Numbered from the stretch's first letter, positions 34,972 through 48,094 are shown. The stretch: 64,000 nt of DNA from Zasmidium citrigriseum (GCA_002786025.1 NHNW01000051.1:1-64000), one strand, 5' to 3'. Numbers and translations: made by a program. Notes: generated by a model from the letters alone, not told the origin.

Positions 34972-36200
34972 CTTAAAGTAGTACTTGTAAAGAGGCGTAT
35001 AGAAAGTAAGGAATCGAGCGAGAAGTAGTAGTCGTAAAGTACTAACGGTAGGCGTATTAGAGAGCGTATAGTAAAGCTTATAAATAAAGAGCGATTAGAT
35101 AGGAGTCTCGAGAAGCGTATACGAATATACGCGGGCGCGAGCGAGAATTGTAATATAGATAAAGGTAAGTCGCTATAGAGGTAGGCGGCGAAGCTAGAAG
35201 TATTATAGTAGTAAATTTTCTAAACCTTATTGCCCTAGGCGACGGCTATATATAGTAACGAGCTTAGGGAAGGAAGGCACGTTAGTTTAGGTTAGAAGAA
35301 GTCTAGATAGCGTCGATAAGCGGTATAGACGGCTAGAAGTACTTCTAGTATAGTATAGAGAGCGTATTATTCGAGGAAGAAGGTAGGAGAGCTTAGAGAG
35401 GCCTAATATAGGCGTTTATATATACTAGTAGCCTATACGCGCGGTTTCCTCGAGTAACTAGTAAATTAGAGCTAAAATTAGTATTCTTAGCTTATAATCG
35501 ACTACCGTACTTTACTCGAGTAAGCTTAGAAACTAGTAAGCCGTTAGTTAATATTATTAGCTTAGAGATAGGTCCTTCCGGATTAGGTAGGAGGTACTAG
35601 TATATACTTAGGAATTTAGGGTCTAGCTATTACTTAAAACCTCGAATCCCCGATAGTTATCTCCTTCTTCCTTACTTTAAGGAGTCGATCTATAATAAGC
35701 CTTTCTATAACTAGCCCTACTATAAGGGACTATCGTTTCTAGTTATACGTACCTAGGCGGAGGTTCTCTAATTCGTAACTACGAATCTAGTTAAAATAGC
35801 GAATCCCTAAGATTCTAGTACTAGTAGCTTTTCTCGTTAAATTTACGACTTATAGATAGGACCTATGTCTCCTACTATCTATCTCGTTAGTACCTATAGC
35901 TAAATTTAGCTATATAGAGCGATTTTTAATCCTCTTTCACGTATCTTCTATATAGTAAGGATACAAAAGTTATAATAAAACATTAAATTAACGCCTATGT
36001 CCTTATATATTAATTAAATAGAGTTTATTATTAAAATTTCGAAAAATTAAGTAGTCTCGTACATATTATGTAATAAAACAACTAATTTAATACGTTAAAG
36101 GACAAATGAAATTTAAAAATTATACTAAAACCTTTCTTAACCTAGGTATACTCCTCCCCTACTTAGAAGAGTCTAACCTTAGACGTTCTCCAAAGAAGTA
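34972..36200. other. Element C intergenic spacer
   Basis: About 1.2 kb with no frame I can support. 35940-36130 is markedly AT-rich (AAATTTAAAAATTATACT) and keeps a few CA/TG. At about 36146-36160 it holds CCTCCCCTACTTAGA, a copy of the sequence at the element's own polypurine tract. Confidence 0.5.
36146..36160 (-). other. Internal polypurine-like motif of element C
   Basis: Sense TCTAAGTAGGGGAGG, repeating the 15 bases at the true polypurine tract (13097-13111). It is not followed by LTR sequence. Confidence 0.5.
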
Positions 36201-36923
36201 TCTTTTCTAGTAGTAGGAAGGAGCTATACTATTACTATAGATATAAGCTTATTATACGGGGAAAGTTAAGTTTCTTAACTAAAAGCGGCGGATCTAGAAT
36301 ACCCTTATCAAAGCGCGTTTAGGAGTAAGTATTTTATCTACTAGGGATATTAGGTAAGGCTCCTAGGTAGAGTAAGTCGGTAAGTAGAGTAGTAGTAGTA
36401 GTATTACGATTACGGTAGTAGCGCCGTTACCTATTTCTATCCCTTATAGCCGTACGCTAGGGAAAGAAAGTAAGGAAAGCTAGTAGGTAAAGGTCTTTTA
36501 TACTCTAGGAAATAGGGGCTAGCTAATTAGTGTCTATCGCTTTCGAGTTACGTAGCGTTATCGTCCTTAGTTCCTAGGTATATATATATAGGGGAATCCT
36601 AAGCTTATTTCCTTTCCTTAAACTAGACACTCTACTACTAAAAATCTATAGCCTAGTAGAGTATTCTACTAAGAGAGCCGCGACTATAGCGCTTTTACGA
36701 GCGTAAGTATTACGTAGAGTATTTAGATTATCGAAGCGTTAATACGAGTAGTAGGCGTATAAATTATATAGTACTAGGGGTTTTAGTAGAGGTAGCTTAC
36801 CTACTTAGGTATATTAAAGTTAGCCTTTAGAGTAACAAGGCTACGTAGTTAGTATTAGAGTATTAGATTACTACTAGCGTTAGTAGTAAAGCGTAGAAAG
36901 ATATACTAGTAGTAGGTATAAAT

Positions 36924-36942
36924 CTTCGCGTAGCGCGTAAAG
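36924..36942. repeat. C palindrome, copy 3
   Basis: CTTCGCGTAGCGCGTAAAG; the right arm has one RIP change. Confidence 0.75.
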
Positions 36943-38189
36943 CTTAGTTTAGGCTTAGCGTAGTCCGTATAGGAGCTCCCGGACTAATTAGAGCTTAGCT
37001 TAGCGGCTAGTAGGTAAATAAAATAGGTTCTAAAGGAGTTTCTAGCGTCCTTTATCGATAGCTTTAGGAGCTTTAAGAAGGGCGGCGGCCTATAAGAGGT
37101 AGTAGAAGATAATAGTACCTACCGCGCTAGTTTTATACGTAAGATAAGAGCTTCGAGAGCCTTAAAAGCGGTAGTATACTATTAAAAGGATTACCCTCGT
37201 ATTAAGGATAGCCGTACGAGTTAAATAGTAGTAATACCTTACGCGTATTACTACTCTCGAGGCGGAGGTAGTTATAGAGCCTAGCGTACGCTAGTATCGA
37301 GGTACTCCTTCTTAATCTTCTACTTCTTATAACGAAGAAGAAGCTAGCGAAGAAGGCTACTACTAAGGAGGGTAAGCGCTAGCTAGCTAGAGGTCCGTAC
37401 TTTTAGTGCCTTTTATACTCGCGGTAAAGCCTTCGAGTTTATTAAGTATACTAATATATATACCGAATTCGTCTACGAGACCGTATCGTATAGTATATCG
37501 CAAAGCTTCTATATTAAAGCGTATACTATCTCGTACGAGCCTATTACGCGTAGGTACGTTATTAAAAAGGATACCTTTAAGTTCGTAGAATAATTCCGCG
37601 TTTAATAGTAGTAAAACTAAGCGCTTATACTTCTATCTAGGGCTAAGGCTAGCGTAGATTAAGCGTACGCGCCTAGACGCGGTAGCGTCGGCTACTTTAA
37701 GGTAATACCGTAGTATTAGCGGATAGAGTTAGACTATTAATACTATAGATATAGTCTATAGGAAGCTTAGACTACGTATAGGTTATTCCGTAGCTACGAC
37801 GGTATATAAGAAGGTTCTTCTTACTTCCTTCTATAGTTAGAGCTAGCGATACTAGAGACGAAGGAGGTAGAGGTAGAGGGCCTAGCTAGGAGGTAGAGCG
37901 CCTAGCTAGGTTAAGAATACCGCTAGGCGGAGCTATTACGTATAGAGCCCTATACGGCTACCGTTACCGTTAAAAACGCTACTATTTAACTCCTAGTAGC
38001 TACGCGAGTTAAGCGGTATATACTTTAGCTATAGTAGTTATTATCGAGAGCGATACTTATACTAGTAGATAAGGTGTTAGATAGTAGCCTCGTCCGAGTT
38101 TCGTCTTACGCTTCTTACCGCCGTTAAAGAAAAGAAAAAGCTTAGAAAGCGTTAAGGTATCGAAGATATAGTAGCTTAGGTATAAAAGT

Positions 38190-38206
38190 CTACGTAGTAC
38201 GCGAAG
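38190..38206. repeat. C palindrome, copy 4 (pol/ORF2 boundary)
   Basis: CTACGTAGTACGCGAAG. Its complement matches copy 5 (CTTCGCGTACTACGTA), so it is the same RIP-altered palindrome. It lies about 200 bases beyond the end of pol. Confidence 0.65.
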
Positions 38207-38399
38207 CCTAGTAGTTACGTAATCGTAACGTTATTAGGGGATATCTAGTCGAGTGTACTATTAGAGGTGCTTATTAACGTTATTAACGACGTGGAGGCTA
38301 GTCTATACGTTAATACTTATCGAAATCGATATAAGTAAAGTCCCTAATAACTTATAGCGACCTACGATTATCGTATAAATCGTACTAGAGTACTAACTC

Positions 38400-41300
38400 T
38401 TACCTACGGTATTCGCGTTAACGATTGCGATTCCTAGTATTCTAAGATAGTCTAGTAAAGTTACTACCTTCGTCGTTATCGGATTTAATAGGTTAGCTAT
38501 CTTCGTCGATCTAGCTAGGCTAGATATCTTCGTCTTCTTCCTCTAGTTCTAGTTCTAGTTCTTAATTATTATTAGGTACTAGTTCTTACTCCTTATTATT
38601 AGGCTCTAAGTTCCGTAGGTATTCTAGAGTAAATTAATCTAGTAGAGCTAGAGGTACCTACTAAAGTTTAGACCTATAGAAGTATCTAGTTTTGCCTTAG
38701 CGATCCTTAAGAATAGCTCTATCGAGCTCTTTAATAGAGAATGTTTAAGATCTATATCTAGTAGAAGCGATTCGATATAGTCCTCTCTAGTAGAAAGCGA
38801 GCTTAAGGTTATACCTCTTATTAAGATCCGACCTTCGTAAGAGTATATAGTTACTAACTTTCTAGTTAACGTCCTTTGCTCGCTTAGCGGCGTTCTAGTA
38901 AGTAACATAGACTAGACGAAGACGATTAACGCGGTCTTTAACTTCTTCTATAGTCTAGTTATATTATTGAAGCTATATAGCTCGTAGCCGTAAAAGCTCT
39001 ATAGTTCCTTTATTCTTAATTTTATAGAAAGCTTAAAGAAGAATCGTTAGATATACTAGTTCTATAGGCAAGATTATATCTCGTCCGTATATAACTTCGG
39101 TAGGGGTATAGCTAGTAGAATACTTAATAGTAGTCTAGTCTACCTAAAGGTAGGCGTCGACCTATTTCTTCTAGCTAGTTCGGTTTTCTTCCCCTAAGTT
39201 ACGGTAGATCTTAGAAATAGCTTTAATTAATAGCCTATAATATCGTTCGACGATTCTATTAGCCTAGGGATAATAGGGCGTAATCTTAACAGCTTTAACG
39301 CCTATTCTCCTAAGTAATCGTTCTACTTCTTTAGTATTCTTAGTTCTACTATTAAAGAAGATATAGTATATATAGCCGTACCTATAGAAGACGTCCTTAT
39401 AGAGAAAATTAGCAACTATTAGAGCTGTAACCTAGTTACTAGCGTAATAGACGACCTTAGCCTTAGCCTAGCTACTAAGATACTTAACTACGACTATAAG
39501 GCTTCCTTTATCGTCTACTTATATAATATCGACGCCCTATCTAGTACTGACGGAGGCTTACTACAAGTATCGAGCTAGCGAGAACTATTAATCCTTATAG
39601 TCCTTCTTATAGACTTTATATACTCGAACTTAGTTCTTAATGTCTCTTGTTATACTAGCCTAGTAATACTAAGCTCTAATCGCCGTAAGAGTAGCTTCCC
39701 GTCCCTTATAGCCTCGTTAATTATAAAGAGACTCGAAGATTCTCTTCTAAGTAGCTAGGTTATCGATTACTACCTATAGCGGGGCGTTATATATAGCCTA
39801 GAAAAAGAGCTTCTAGTTCCTAACTAAATATCTTATAGTACGGATCTTCTAGCGATAGAAGTCTAAGGACTTAACTCGTACTAGGCGCTAACTAGTTGCT
39901 TTAAAGAAAGCAATATTATAAGAGTTATCGCTATAGTCTCCGTTAAGGAATCGCCTAACTAGAAGATCGCCTAGTCCTAGGTATTAAGTTTCTTAATAGT
40001 TCGAAGGACTAGCTTTAGGAGTCTCTCGGCGATTCTCGGTAACTATAATAGGTATAGATATAACTGTATTAGGTATATTAACATTAGAGAGGTTAATATA
40101 GTCTTTAAAGTTTACGTCTATATCCTCTAAAAGTATTAAGTTAGGGTACTAGATTACCGTAGAGTTAATATCTAGGAAAGAAGCGTTATAGACTAAGACA
40201 TTAAAGAAAGCTAAGTCGATTATTTCCTTAACGTTATTATCTTAGATAATCTCGTTAAGATCCTAAGGCGTCGCTAGCCTATAAGAGAGTCTATCTATAG
40301 CCGTATACTTCTTACTAGGAACGTAAACGATCTTAAAGTCGAAGAGCCTAATCTAGGCGATCTAGCGAGTAAGAGCTACGTTTAGTAAATTAGAATGTGC
40401 TATATTAAGCTAATGAATTAGAGTCTAGGCGTCTAGTTCTAGTAGAAAGTAGACTCCCTAGAGGTATAGCTTAAGCTTCTTAAGAACGTTAAGGACAGCT
40501 CTATATTCTTTACGTCTAGCGTCGAGCTTTAGTTATCCTTTACTCTAGACTCTGCTCTCGTACCTAACTAGGTACCTCTTACTATTCTTATCTATTTGCT
40601 ATAGGACGGCTCCCTAGCTAGCTCTACTTACGTTAATAGAAAGAATAATTAGGCCGCTATATAGGCTATAGTCGAGAGATACTAGAACTAGCGCTGTAGT
40701 AAGAAGATACTTTAAGGATTTAAAGGCGTAATTACTAAGAATACTCTAGACAAAAGTAGTCTTTCCTTCCTCCGTTTTCTTAACTTTAACGAGATCGTAG
40801 AAAGGCGAGGAGATAATTATATATCGAGGAATCTAGATCCGGTAGAATATACAAACTCTAAGGAAAGAGCGAACTTCGGTAGTATTTAAAGGAATAGGCT
40901 AATTAATAATCTTATTAATACGAGATAGATTAGGATACCTCCCCTTGCTACTATAGACGTACCTAACGACCTTAGTAGATTCGTAAAGGAAGTAAGACTT
41001 CGCTAGAGTAATAGTTAAGCTAGCTCGTTCAAGATTAGTAAGAACGTTATCTAAAGTTTAAATAGCTATAACTACCTAGTTACGAAGTCTAGGAGTAATA
41101 AACTCTTCTTTAATATAATAGGAAGGTCTCTTAACGCTAACGTTATTAACGAAAACTCTTATAGTATATACAATATAATCTAAAATAATATAGTAAAGAG
41201 CCTGCTAAAACTAGGTAACTAAATTCGTACTACCTTAGAGTAGGGTTATTATCCGAAGAAGTCTAAAAAGAGTCTAGAAAGCTATAAGGTCTCGAGATTC

Positions 41301-42352
41301 TTTAGCGAGTAGAAGTTAGTTATAGCTACTATAAAGATTAACGAGACTAAAGTATCTAAGGTAGGTAAAGTCTTCTAAGAAGGTATCCGTTTCTAGAGGG
41401 ATATATACGTCCCTAATAGTAATACGATTAATTTGCTAAGTATTATTAATAAGCTAGTATTTCCTAGGGACGCTCTTAGAAACAATAAACTAGTTATTAG
41501 AGTAAGAGCTTTTACTATACTCTAGGATACTATTCTTAATCCTCTCGCGAAGTATATTATTAATAATAGGCTCTAGAGACTTTAGAATCTTATACCCGTA
41601 TTTAGGTACCTAGGCTTAATAAGGAACGGTCCTAATTACCTAAGGAGGAATAACGTCTAGACGTATTTACCTAATCTCGCTAAAGGTCTAAGATAGAGCG
41701 TTCTTACGGTTAAAGAGTATCTCTCTAAATAGGTCTATTTCCTCGTTAGTAAGGTTAATCCTAGGCTTAATACTACTAAGTCTTTCTTAGGTAAGTCTCT
41801 CCCTACGAGGGATATTAGAGAACTTCTTAATAAGGAAGATATCGTTATAGGGGCTAGTCCCTAGTAGTATAGTAGCTTCTTTTACTAAGCAATCCTTCTT
41901 CTAGTTAATATTGCCGTATACTAGTATAGTTTCTAAGTTAGATATAGGAGCGGGTATAGGCCTAACCTTCTTGTCTTTTCTTTTATATATAGTAAAGGTA
42001 TTAAGTTATATAGGGACTATAATTAGTCCTCGAGGAAGAGGCTTCCTTATAATAGCTAGGTTACGAGATATCTTTATAGTATACCCGAAGTAAGATATAT
42101 ATAATATCCTACTTTAGATTCTAGTCTATATAAATCGTCCGGTAGTAGGCTAAGATCTTAGCGCGAAAGGAATATAGATTAATCTATTAGTAGGTCCCTC
42201 TAGGTAGTTAGGATTAGGAAGGATATAGCTAGTAGTATTAGCGTCTAGCGACGATAGTCTATTCTAGCTAATAGGTAAGACGTCGGGGTATCGAGTTAAC
42301 CTAGGTAAGTATAAGGTATATAGGGTTAAGCCTAGTACGTAATCGAACTATT
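38400..42352 (-). pseudogene. Element C pol: RT-RNase H-integrase, RIP-killed
   Basis: RT: P-L-E-T-D-T-F-L-E-D-F-T-Y-L-R-Y and S-S-Y-N-stop-L-L-L-A-K-E-S-R-D-L-I-A-F at about 41270-41395, then F-V-N-N-V-S-V-K-R-P at 41125-41154, where V-D-D became V-N-N because both GAT/GAC codons follow a T. After it L-T-N-L-E-R-A-S matches D (L-A-D-L-E-R-A-G). RNase H lies near 40.4-40.7 kb, integrase at about 40.0-38.65 kb, and a GPY/F-like end R-G-L-Y-R-I-A-S at 38762-38800 is preceded by L-L-R-R-S-D-L-N-K-R-Y. An acidic tail (E-L-E-L-E-L-E-E-E-D-E-D) closes the frame near 38.4 kb. Ty3/gypsy order. Confidence 0.87.
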
Positions 42353-42371
42353 CTTCGCGTACTACGTAAAG
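42353..42371. repeat. C palindrome, copy 5 (between protease and RT)
   Basis: CTTCGCGTACTACGTAAAG, RIP-altered right arm. Its position between gag-PR and pol parallels copy 6 of the D palindrome at 27582. Confidence 0.75.
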
Positions 42372-45300
42372 TAAGGAAAATAACGTTATAGTACCTATCT
42401 TTCTAGCTTTACTTTTAGGACGTATTAGGTCTTTATCTACCTAGGGAAGTACGAGAATCTCCTCCTCGATATAGTCCTCTATCTCCTTAAGGCGCTACTT
42501 TAAGTAAGGCTTCTTTACCTTATCGTCTTCGTCTAAGAAGGATTCTAGGTTAGCTAGATCTATACTCGGCTTATAAATATACTCCTACGACTAGAAGGGT
42601 TTAGGTAAGCCTATTCTTACCGTACCTATATAAATAACTTTATCCTTACTAGTATCGCGCTCGCGCTAAAAGCGGTTCTCGCGCTCTTTATATACTTACG
42701 TAAGGTTTATATTAGCGATAGCTACTTAAGATTCCGGTTCCTCTTTATAGGGGAAAAACTCCTCCTCTTCTTCCTCTTCTACCTCGCGCTCCTTAAGGTA
42801 GACTAGAAAGTAGTCTCTATAGGAAACTCCGCTATTACTATCTTCGATAAATTCGGCGTCGTCGTTAGAGGGAGACTAGTTAGTATTATAGGATTCTTAG
42901 ATTAAATCCTTAATATCGGATCCTATAAGAGAATAGGCGTATACTAGTACTTACTATAGGATATCGTTAAATAGCTACGCTAAATTCTCTCCTAGGGATA
43001 CTAGAAAGAGTTTACCTAACGTTATTAGTAGGTAATATTCTTCTCCTAAGTCTAGACGAATCTCGGGAATCTATTCGAAAGCGTTAATTAAGTCTATTGG
43101 CTTAATAGTACTAGATATAGGCTACGGCCGGGAATCTTCGTCCGTAGACTTAAAATTATAATAGGGAAAAGATAAAAAGAGAGAAGAGCTAGGCTAGGAC
43201 TAAAATTTGAGATCTAATAGAATACGAGGATAGTTCTCCGCTAGATTAAGCGCTTCTAGAGCTCGTAGGTAATAGTAGGTATCGTAGCGGGTATAATCCC
43301 TAGGAACAAGGCGGGATTTTACGTTAAGTCGAGTAAGATACTTAGAAAGAGTCTAGGAAGGCTAAGGATCTATACTAGGGACGGCGTAGGAAGCTAAGGA
43401 TCGTAAAAGGATCTAAGTAGGGAGCTATTTAGGAGCGTTAAGATCTAGAGAAGACGAGGACTTAGGCGAATTAGGGAGCTTAGCTAGTACTAAGGTAGAG
43501 GTAGACTACGCGAGTTCGCTACTAGTAGCGGACTCGCTTAGGCTTTTCCTAACGGGTTACTCTAGTATTTAATAGTATAGTAAGTTAGTCTACTTAGTAG
43601 AATAGCGCGGAACTTAACGGTAGAACTACCTATCTTAAGGCTAGAGATCTTACCTTCCTAGGATCTATTATCGTAGTTAGTGCTTACTAGGCGAACTTTG
43701 CGCGCCTAAGGGCGTCTAAGTAAGGTTAGGGTGTTCTTATTATTCTAGATTATAAAGGGAACGGTAACGGTAACTCTATATACGGTAACCGGCGCTTCTT
43801 AGTAGATATATACGTACGTAGTATCCCTAGTAGCGCTAGATATCCTTACGCGAATACCCTTTATAATAGCTATACCCGCCTTAAGGGCGTGCTCGAAGCT
43901 AATAATATTCGCCTCGGATCCTTCGTCGATAATAGCTAGAAGCGCTTAGCGTATAGTACCGATAAGAGCCTCTACCTTAGGACTCGGAATACTAAGATAG
44001 TTCTTTAGAAGACTCTCTCTAGTAACAACGTTATCTATAGCCTATATCCTAGAAGCATTAGCTTGTCTTATTTCCTTAGTAGAGGTAGAGAAGTTAAGTA
44101 CGTCGATAGTAAGCCCGTCTCCCCTATTAAACTAATAGACTACGCTAGTAAGAGAGTAAGTAGTATCTCTAGTATAGATAAGGATCTCCTCTTCTTTACC
44201 TATAGAGGAATCCGAATTATTATTAAAGCTAAGCTCTCGTATTAACTTATTAACCTCGTAGTTATCCTAGGAATTATCGCTATCTTCTCTAGCGTTACTA
44301 TTAATACTATAGAAGTAACTAGTAATAACTAGAACGGTAGGGAACCTAATAGCCTTCTTGTCTATCTTCTTAACTTCCTTAGCGTTAGTAATATACTCCC
44401 TAGTAGTATATACCTCGCTAGTAACGTCGGTAATATCCTTTCTAACTAGCTTAGCTAGCTCTCGATATATATCTTCTCGATCGGTTAGTACCCTCTTAGT
44501 AAAGAACTCCCTAAGCGATAGTATTAGGATTAGGGCCTAATATAGAGAAAGTTAGATTCCTAGGGTATATATAAACCCCCTAATAGCCTTCTCCGGATTA
44601 GCGATCTTCTAGATAGCGATACCTTATTATATAGTAGTAGGCTTTCCTTTACTAGTAATAGGTAGGTTACGAGCTAGTATCTTCCTTAGAGGGTTACGAG
44701 GAATCTCTTCGGCTTTATCGTTATCGTTATTAGAGTTATCTTAGGCCTAAGAGCGGCTAGTAGTATTCTAGCTCTCTATAGTAGTATTATTAGAGCGTCC
44801 TTACGTAGTAGTAGAGGTACTAGTAGTAACTAGAAGTCTTAGAGCGGCGGCGGCCTCTCTCTATAAGGTAGCTTGCCTCTCGTTAGTAAGGTTACTAATA
44901 GTAGGTAGCTTATTCTCCTTATTAGTAGCGGTAGTCTTTTTAATACTAACTAGAGCTTTACTAGGCGTCTTAACTCCTTAAAGAACACGTAGAGGTTTCT
45001 TAATAGCTTCTATATTACTAGTATAGACGCGTACGGCTATATTATTATATACTCCGTACTAGCTATCTACTTTATTACCCTTAGTCTCTTCGAAACTATA
45101 CTCTTGCCTATAGCTAAGCTCGAAAGAGTAAGTAGCGACTACTAGAAGGTTAGACGCGAGCGTAACTTCTCCGATAACTCGGTTTTATGTCTCTAGAGAG
45201 TCTTAGTAAGACAAAACCTAAGTAGCGCGAGCGTTAACGGCGCTATTAGTACCTACGGCCTAGTTCTAGGTAGTAAAGTTAGCTACGGCTTCCTTATTAG

Positions 45301-46900
45301 CTAGCTAGCGCGGAGTCTTCTTAGGAATAGTCGTAACGGAAGGTAGCTTATAGTCTAAGTTAGCCCGGTTACTATTATTATTTAGCTTATATAGAACTAA
45401 GGCGACATTAGATATATCTCTACTAGAGTAGAGTTATAGTAATAGCACCTACTTAAACTAAGAGTTCCTATTAGGGGTATATTCTAAGTTAGGCTTATTA
45501 AGTTCGATACGGAGCTTCTTCTATAGAATAAAAGCCTATAGAAGCTAAGGGTTAGTACCGAAAGGTGGATTTATAGGCTTCTTATTAATATCGTTCTAGT
45601 AGCCGAAGTACTACTTATAGTCGTTATTGTTATTATTAAGGTAGCTAGAACGAATCTAGTAATTCTAAACGATATAGTTAGCTTTAAGATAGGAAGGATT
45701 ATAGTAGAAGTAATAGTGTCGTCCTCTAGTACTAGTAGAAGCTTATCCGCGGTTCTAGGTACCGTTATTATTGTTCCCTCCGTTCTAAGGGAAGTTACTA
45801 GTATAGGCGTAGATAATAGGAGGCTTAGCTTAATACCTTCTAGACTAGTATTCTACTAAGTCTATTACGGCTAAGGCTATCTTGTATATTTACTTAGTTA
45901 GCTCGCCGTTAATGTACTTACTAATTATCTTAGCCTTAGAATCCTTAGACCGTTAGCCCTTAGATCTAGCTTTAGCGTCTATAAAGAGCTTGTCTTAAAT
46001 AATAGATATACTCGGAAGAGGTTCCTTACTAGTAAACTAGTCGGTACTTTAGATAAGCCTAACCTTCTTAACGGCTATCTAGTATACCCTATCGAAGTAC
46101 GAGAAGGAGCTAGACTCGTTCGGGTTAATCTCGTATTTCTCTATAATATATTCTTAAACAATAGGATAAGACTAGATTATCTTAAGAAGGTAGTAGGTCT
46201 TAGTATAGCTATTATAGTCGGTAACCTACTACTCGTATATCTTATAGTAGCTTAGGCTAAGTTCGAGGCTCTTAAGATTAGAGTACTTCCTCTCGCTAAG
46301 GGTATATAGGAAGTCTCGAGTCTTTATCTAAGCGTTAACGTCTTTGTCCGCGTAAAAGCGCTTAATAAACTTCTTAAAGATAGAAAGGTCGATAGGGTTA
46401 TACTCGTTAAGTAACTTAAAGACTTGTTACTATTCTTAGATAGTATATTTAACGAATAAGGATACTTTCTTCTTATCCGTAGCGTTAGAGTAGTATATAG
46501 GGAAGACTTCTTCTTCTATACGTTCGATAAAGCGGGTAGTATTATTACCCTTAAACTAAGGGATATCCTTTTCGCTAGGTAGAGGATATATCTTAGAAGA
46601 GCTACGAGTAGAAGCCTAACCCGTAGTAGCTTTACGGAAGAAACGTAGTAGATCCGCGGCTAAGGCTTAAAAGATAATACCTTAAGTAGGAACCTACGAA
46701 TTCGTACTATTAGGTATAGTTCTTCGATAATTAGCTATTAGGGAGGGAGCTTAATCTTTAGAATCTATCGCTAAGGATATATACTCGCTAGAGCTAGCTT
46801 CTTTATCGTCGAGGTTTATACCTAGTTTAGTAGTAGGCTCGTAAGGCTAAAAATTAAGAGGGTTAGCGTTAATGCCTATAGTAATAGTAGCGTTCCTTTA
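42372..46900 (-). pseudogene. Element C gag-protease, RIP-killed
   Basis: Gag core around 46.5 kb: D-I-P-stop-F-K-G-N-N-T-T-R-F-I-E-R-I, the gypsy-type 'F.G.N...F' signature. The zinc knuckle at about 45.67-45.72 kb reads Y-Y-F-Y-Y-N-P-S-Y-L-K-A-N-Y, with Cys/His ligands turned to Tyr. The protease at about 43.88-43.96 kb reads A-I-I-D-E-G-S-E-A-N-I-I-S-F-E-H-A, the same I-D-E-G-S box as element D. About 1.5 kb lies between protease and RT and is charged and repetitive (Glu/Asp-rich near 42.4-42.8 kb). Ends approximate. Confidence 0.8.
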
Positions 46901-48094
46901 CTAATATTAGATCTATAAGAGCTCTTAATCCCTAGTAGTAGGGTCTTAGTTTATGTCTTAGCTAGACAGTAAGCTGTCTAGAAAGCTTAATTCCTACTCT
47001 ACTAGTAGGAAGTAGGAAGGGTAGAGGGTTAAGAGAACGTAGCGGAGAGGTATATAGGTAAAATCTAGTATAGAAAGGGGTAGTAGAAGGTAGGTAGTAG
47101 GTAGTAGAGAGTAGAGGAAAAGGAAAAGGTTCGAGTAGGCTCTAAAGGTAGGCGATAGCTAGTATATCGAAGATTCGCTTATAGTCTCCTTTAGAATCGC
47201 TAGTAAAGGGGTAGTAGAGTAGTAAGGACGGTATAGGCCCTATCGAAGAGAATTAGAAGCCTTAAACCTCCGAAAAGCCCTATTACTCCTTCTAAATCGG
47301 GAAAGGTATAGGTTTCGTTATACTAAATCGGTAGGCCTTAAGAGGTAAAGTTTATTACTATACCTACCTAATAGCTCCGGTTCTAGTTAATAGCCTCGCT
47401 AGTAAGGAGTAAGTTAGCTAGGCTCTATAGGCGAGTATAGGGCTTTAATAAATACCCTCTAATCTCGTAGTTCTTAGTATTTTCGGGGTTAGAGCTATAC
47501 CCCCTTCGAAAAGAGAGGATATAGGGGTCCGTAAAACCTTAGGTTTTAATACCTAAGGCTAAGTACTTTATAGCGGTATATACGTAGCGGCGGTACTACT
47601 TTTACGTAGTCCTTCGCGTAGCGCGCGAAGAAGCGTTAAAATTCCGGGGTTTAGCTAGAAATAATAGAGCAGCTTTAGAGAGCCTAACTTATAGTATACG
47701 GCGGCTATAAAATAGCTTCTTCCCGAGATTCTTATTCTTAACGTCGTTAACGGTAGACAGTAGGGTCGTAGTCGTTACGAGGAGTTCTTAGATACTAAGG
47801 AATTAGTAGTAGGCGTCCCTACTATCGAATACTAATCTATAGGGGTTATAACTATAGTTAGGCGCGTAAACTTAGATTCTTTAACTTTAAACTTAGCTTT
47901 ACGGTAACTTAATAGGCCCGTTTCGTAGATCCTTAATTATATAATTACTACGTAGCTATCTAGGCCTATCTTAGTAGTTTAGTAGGCCTTCCTAAGGCCT
48001 ACTTAGTATATTTAACCGTATAGTTTAATAGATCTATCGCTAGCGCCTAGCCGGACGGTTCTATCGCCTTTCTACTATATAGTTAGCTTAAACG
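46901..48094 (-). other. Element C 5' leader
   Basis: About 1.2 kb between the primer site and gag, with one C palindrome (47612). No frame supported. D has a leader of similar length with its own palindrome. Confidence 0.6.
47612..47630. repeat. C palindrome, copy 6 (leader, upstream of gag)
   Basis: CTTCGCGTAGCGCGCGAAG, identical to copy 1 at 13212. Confidence 0.88.

Larger units (their letters stand above)
36201..38320 (-). pseudogene. Element C ORF2: accessory frame after integrase, function unknown
   Basis: The minus-strand frame has far fewer stops than the plus-strand frame in the same register, and in places none for 40 codons or more. Readable: L-L-N-A-E-L-F-Y-E-L-K-G-I-L-F-N-N-V-P and S-I-R-F-N-I-E-A-L-R-Y-T-I-R-Y-G, then Y-A-R-L-Y-N-Y-L-R-L-E-S-S-N. 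About 600 codons; both ends uncertain. C palindromes lie near its start (38190) and within it (36924). I know of no matching family. An overlapping plus-strand reading was rejected because it needs runs of five or six stops. Confidence 0.55.

Noticed and set aside
13109..36145. A separate non-LTR element between the two copies of CCTCCCCTACTTAGA
   Set aside because: No RT of its own, no poly-A or tail repeat, and the C palindrome occurs on both sides; kept only as an alternative under findings.
36700..38350. Plus-strand coding frame opposite to element C pol
   Set aside because: The complementary minus-strand frame has far fewer stops, including none where the plus frame has six stops within eleven codons (37588-37620).
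38648..38908. 86-codon minus-strand run over the C integrase end
   Set aside because: Wrong frame: the neighbouring minus frame holds the integrase GPY/F-like end and the acidic tail.
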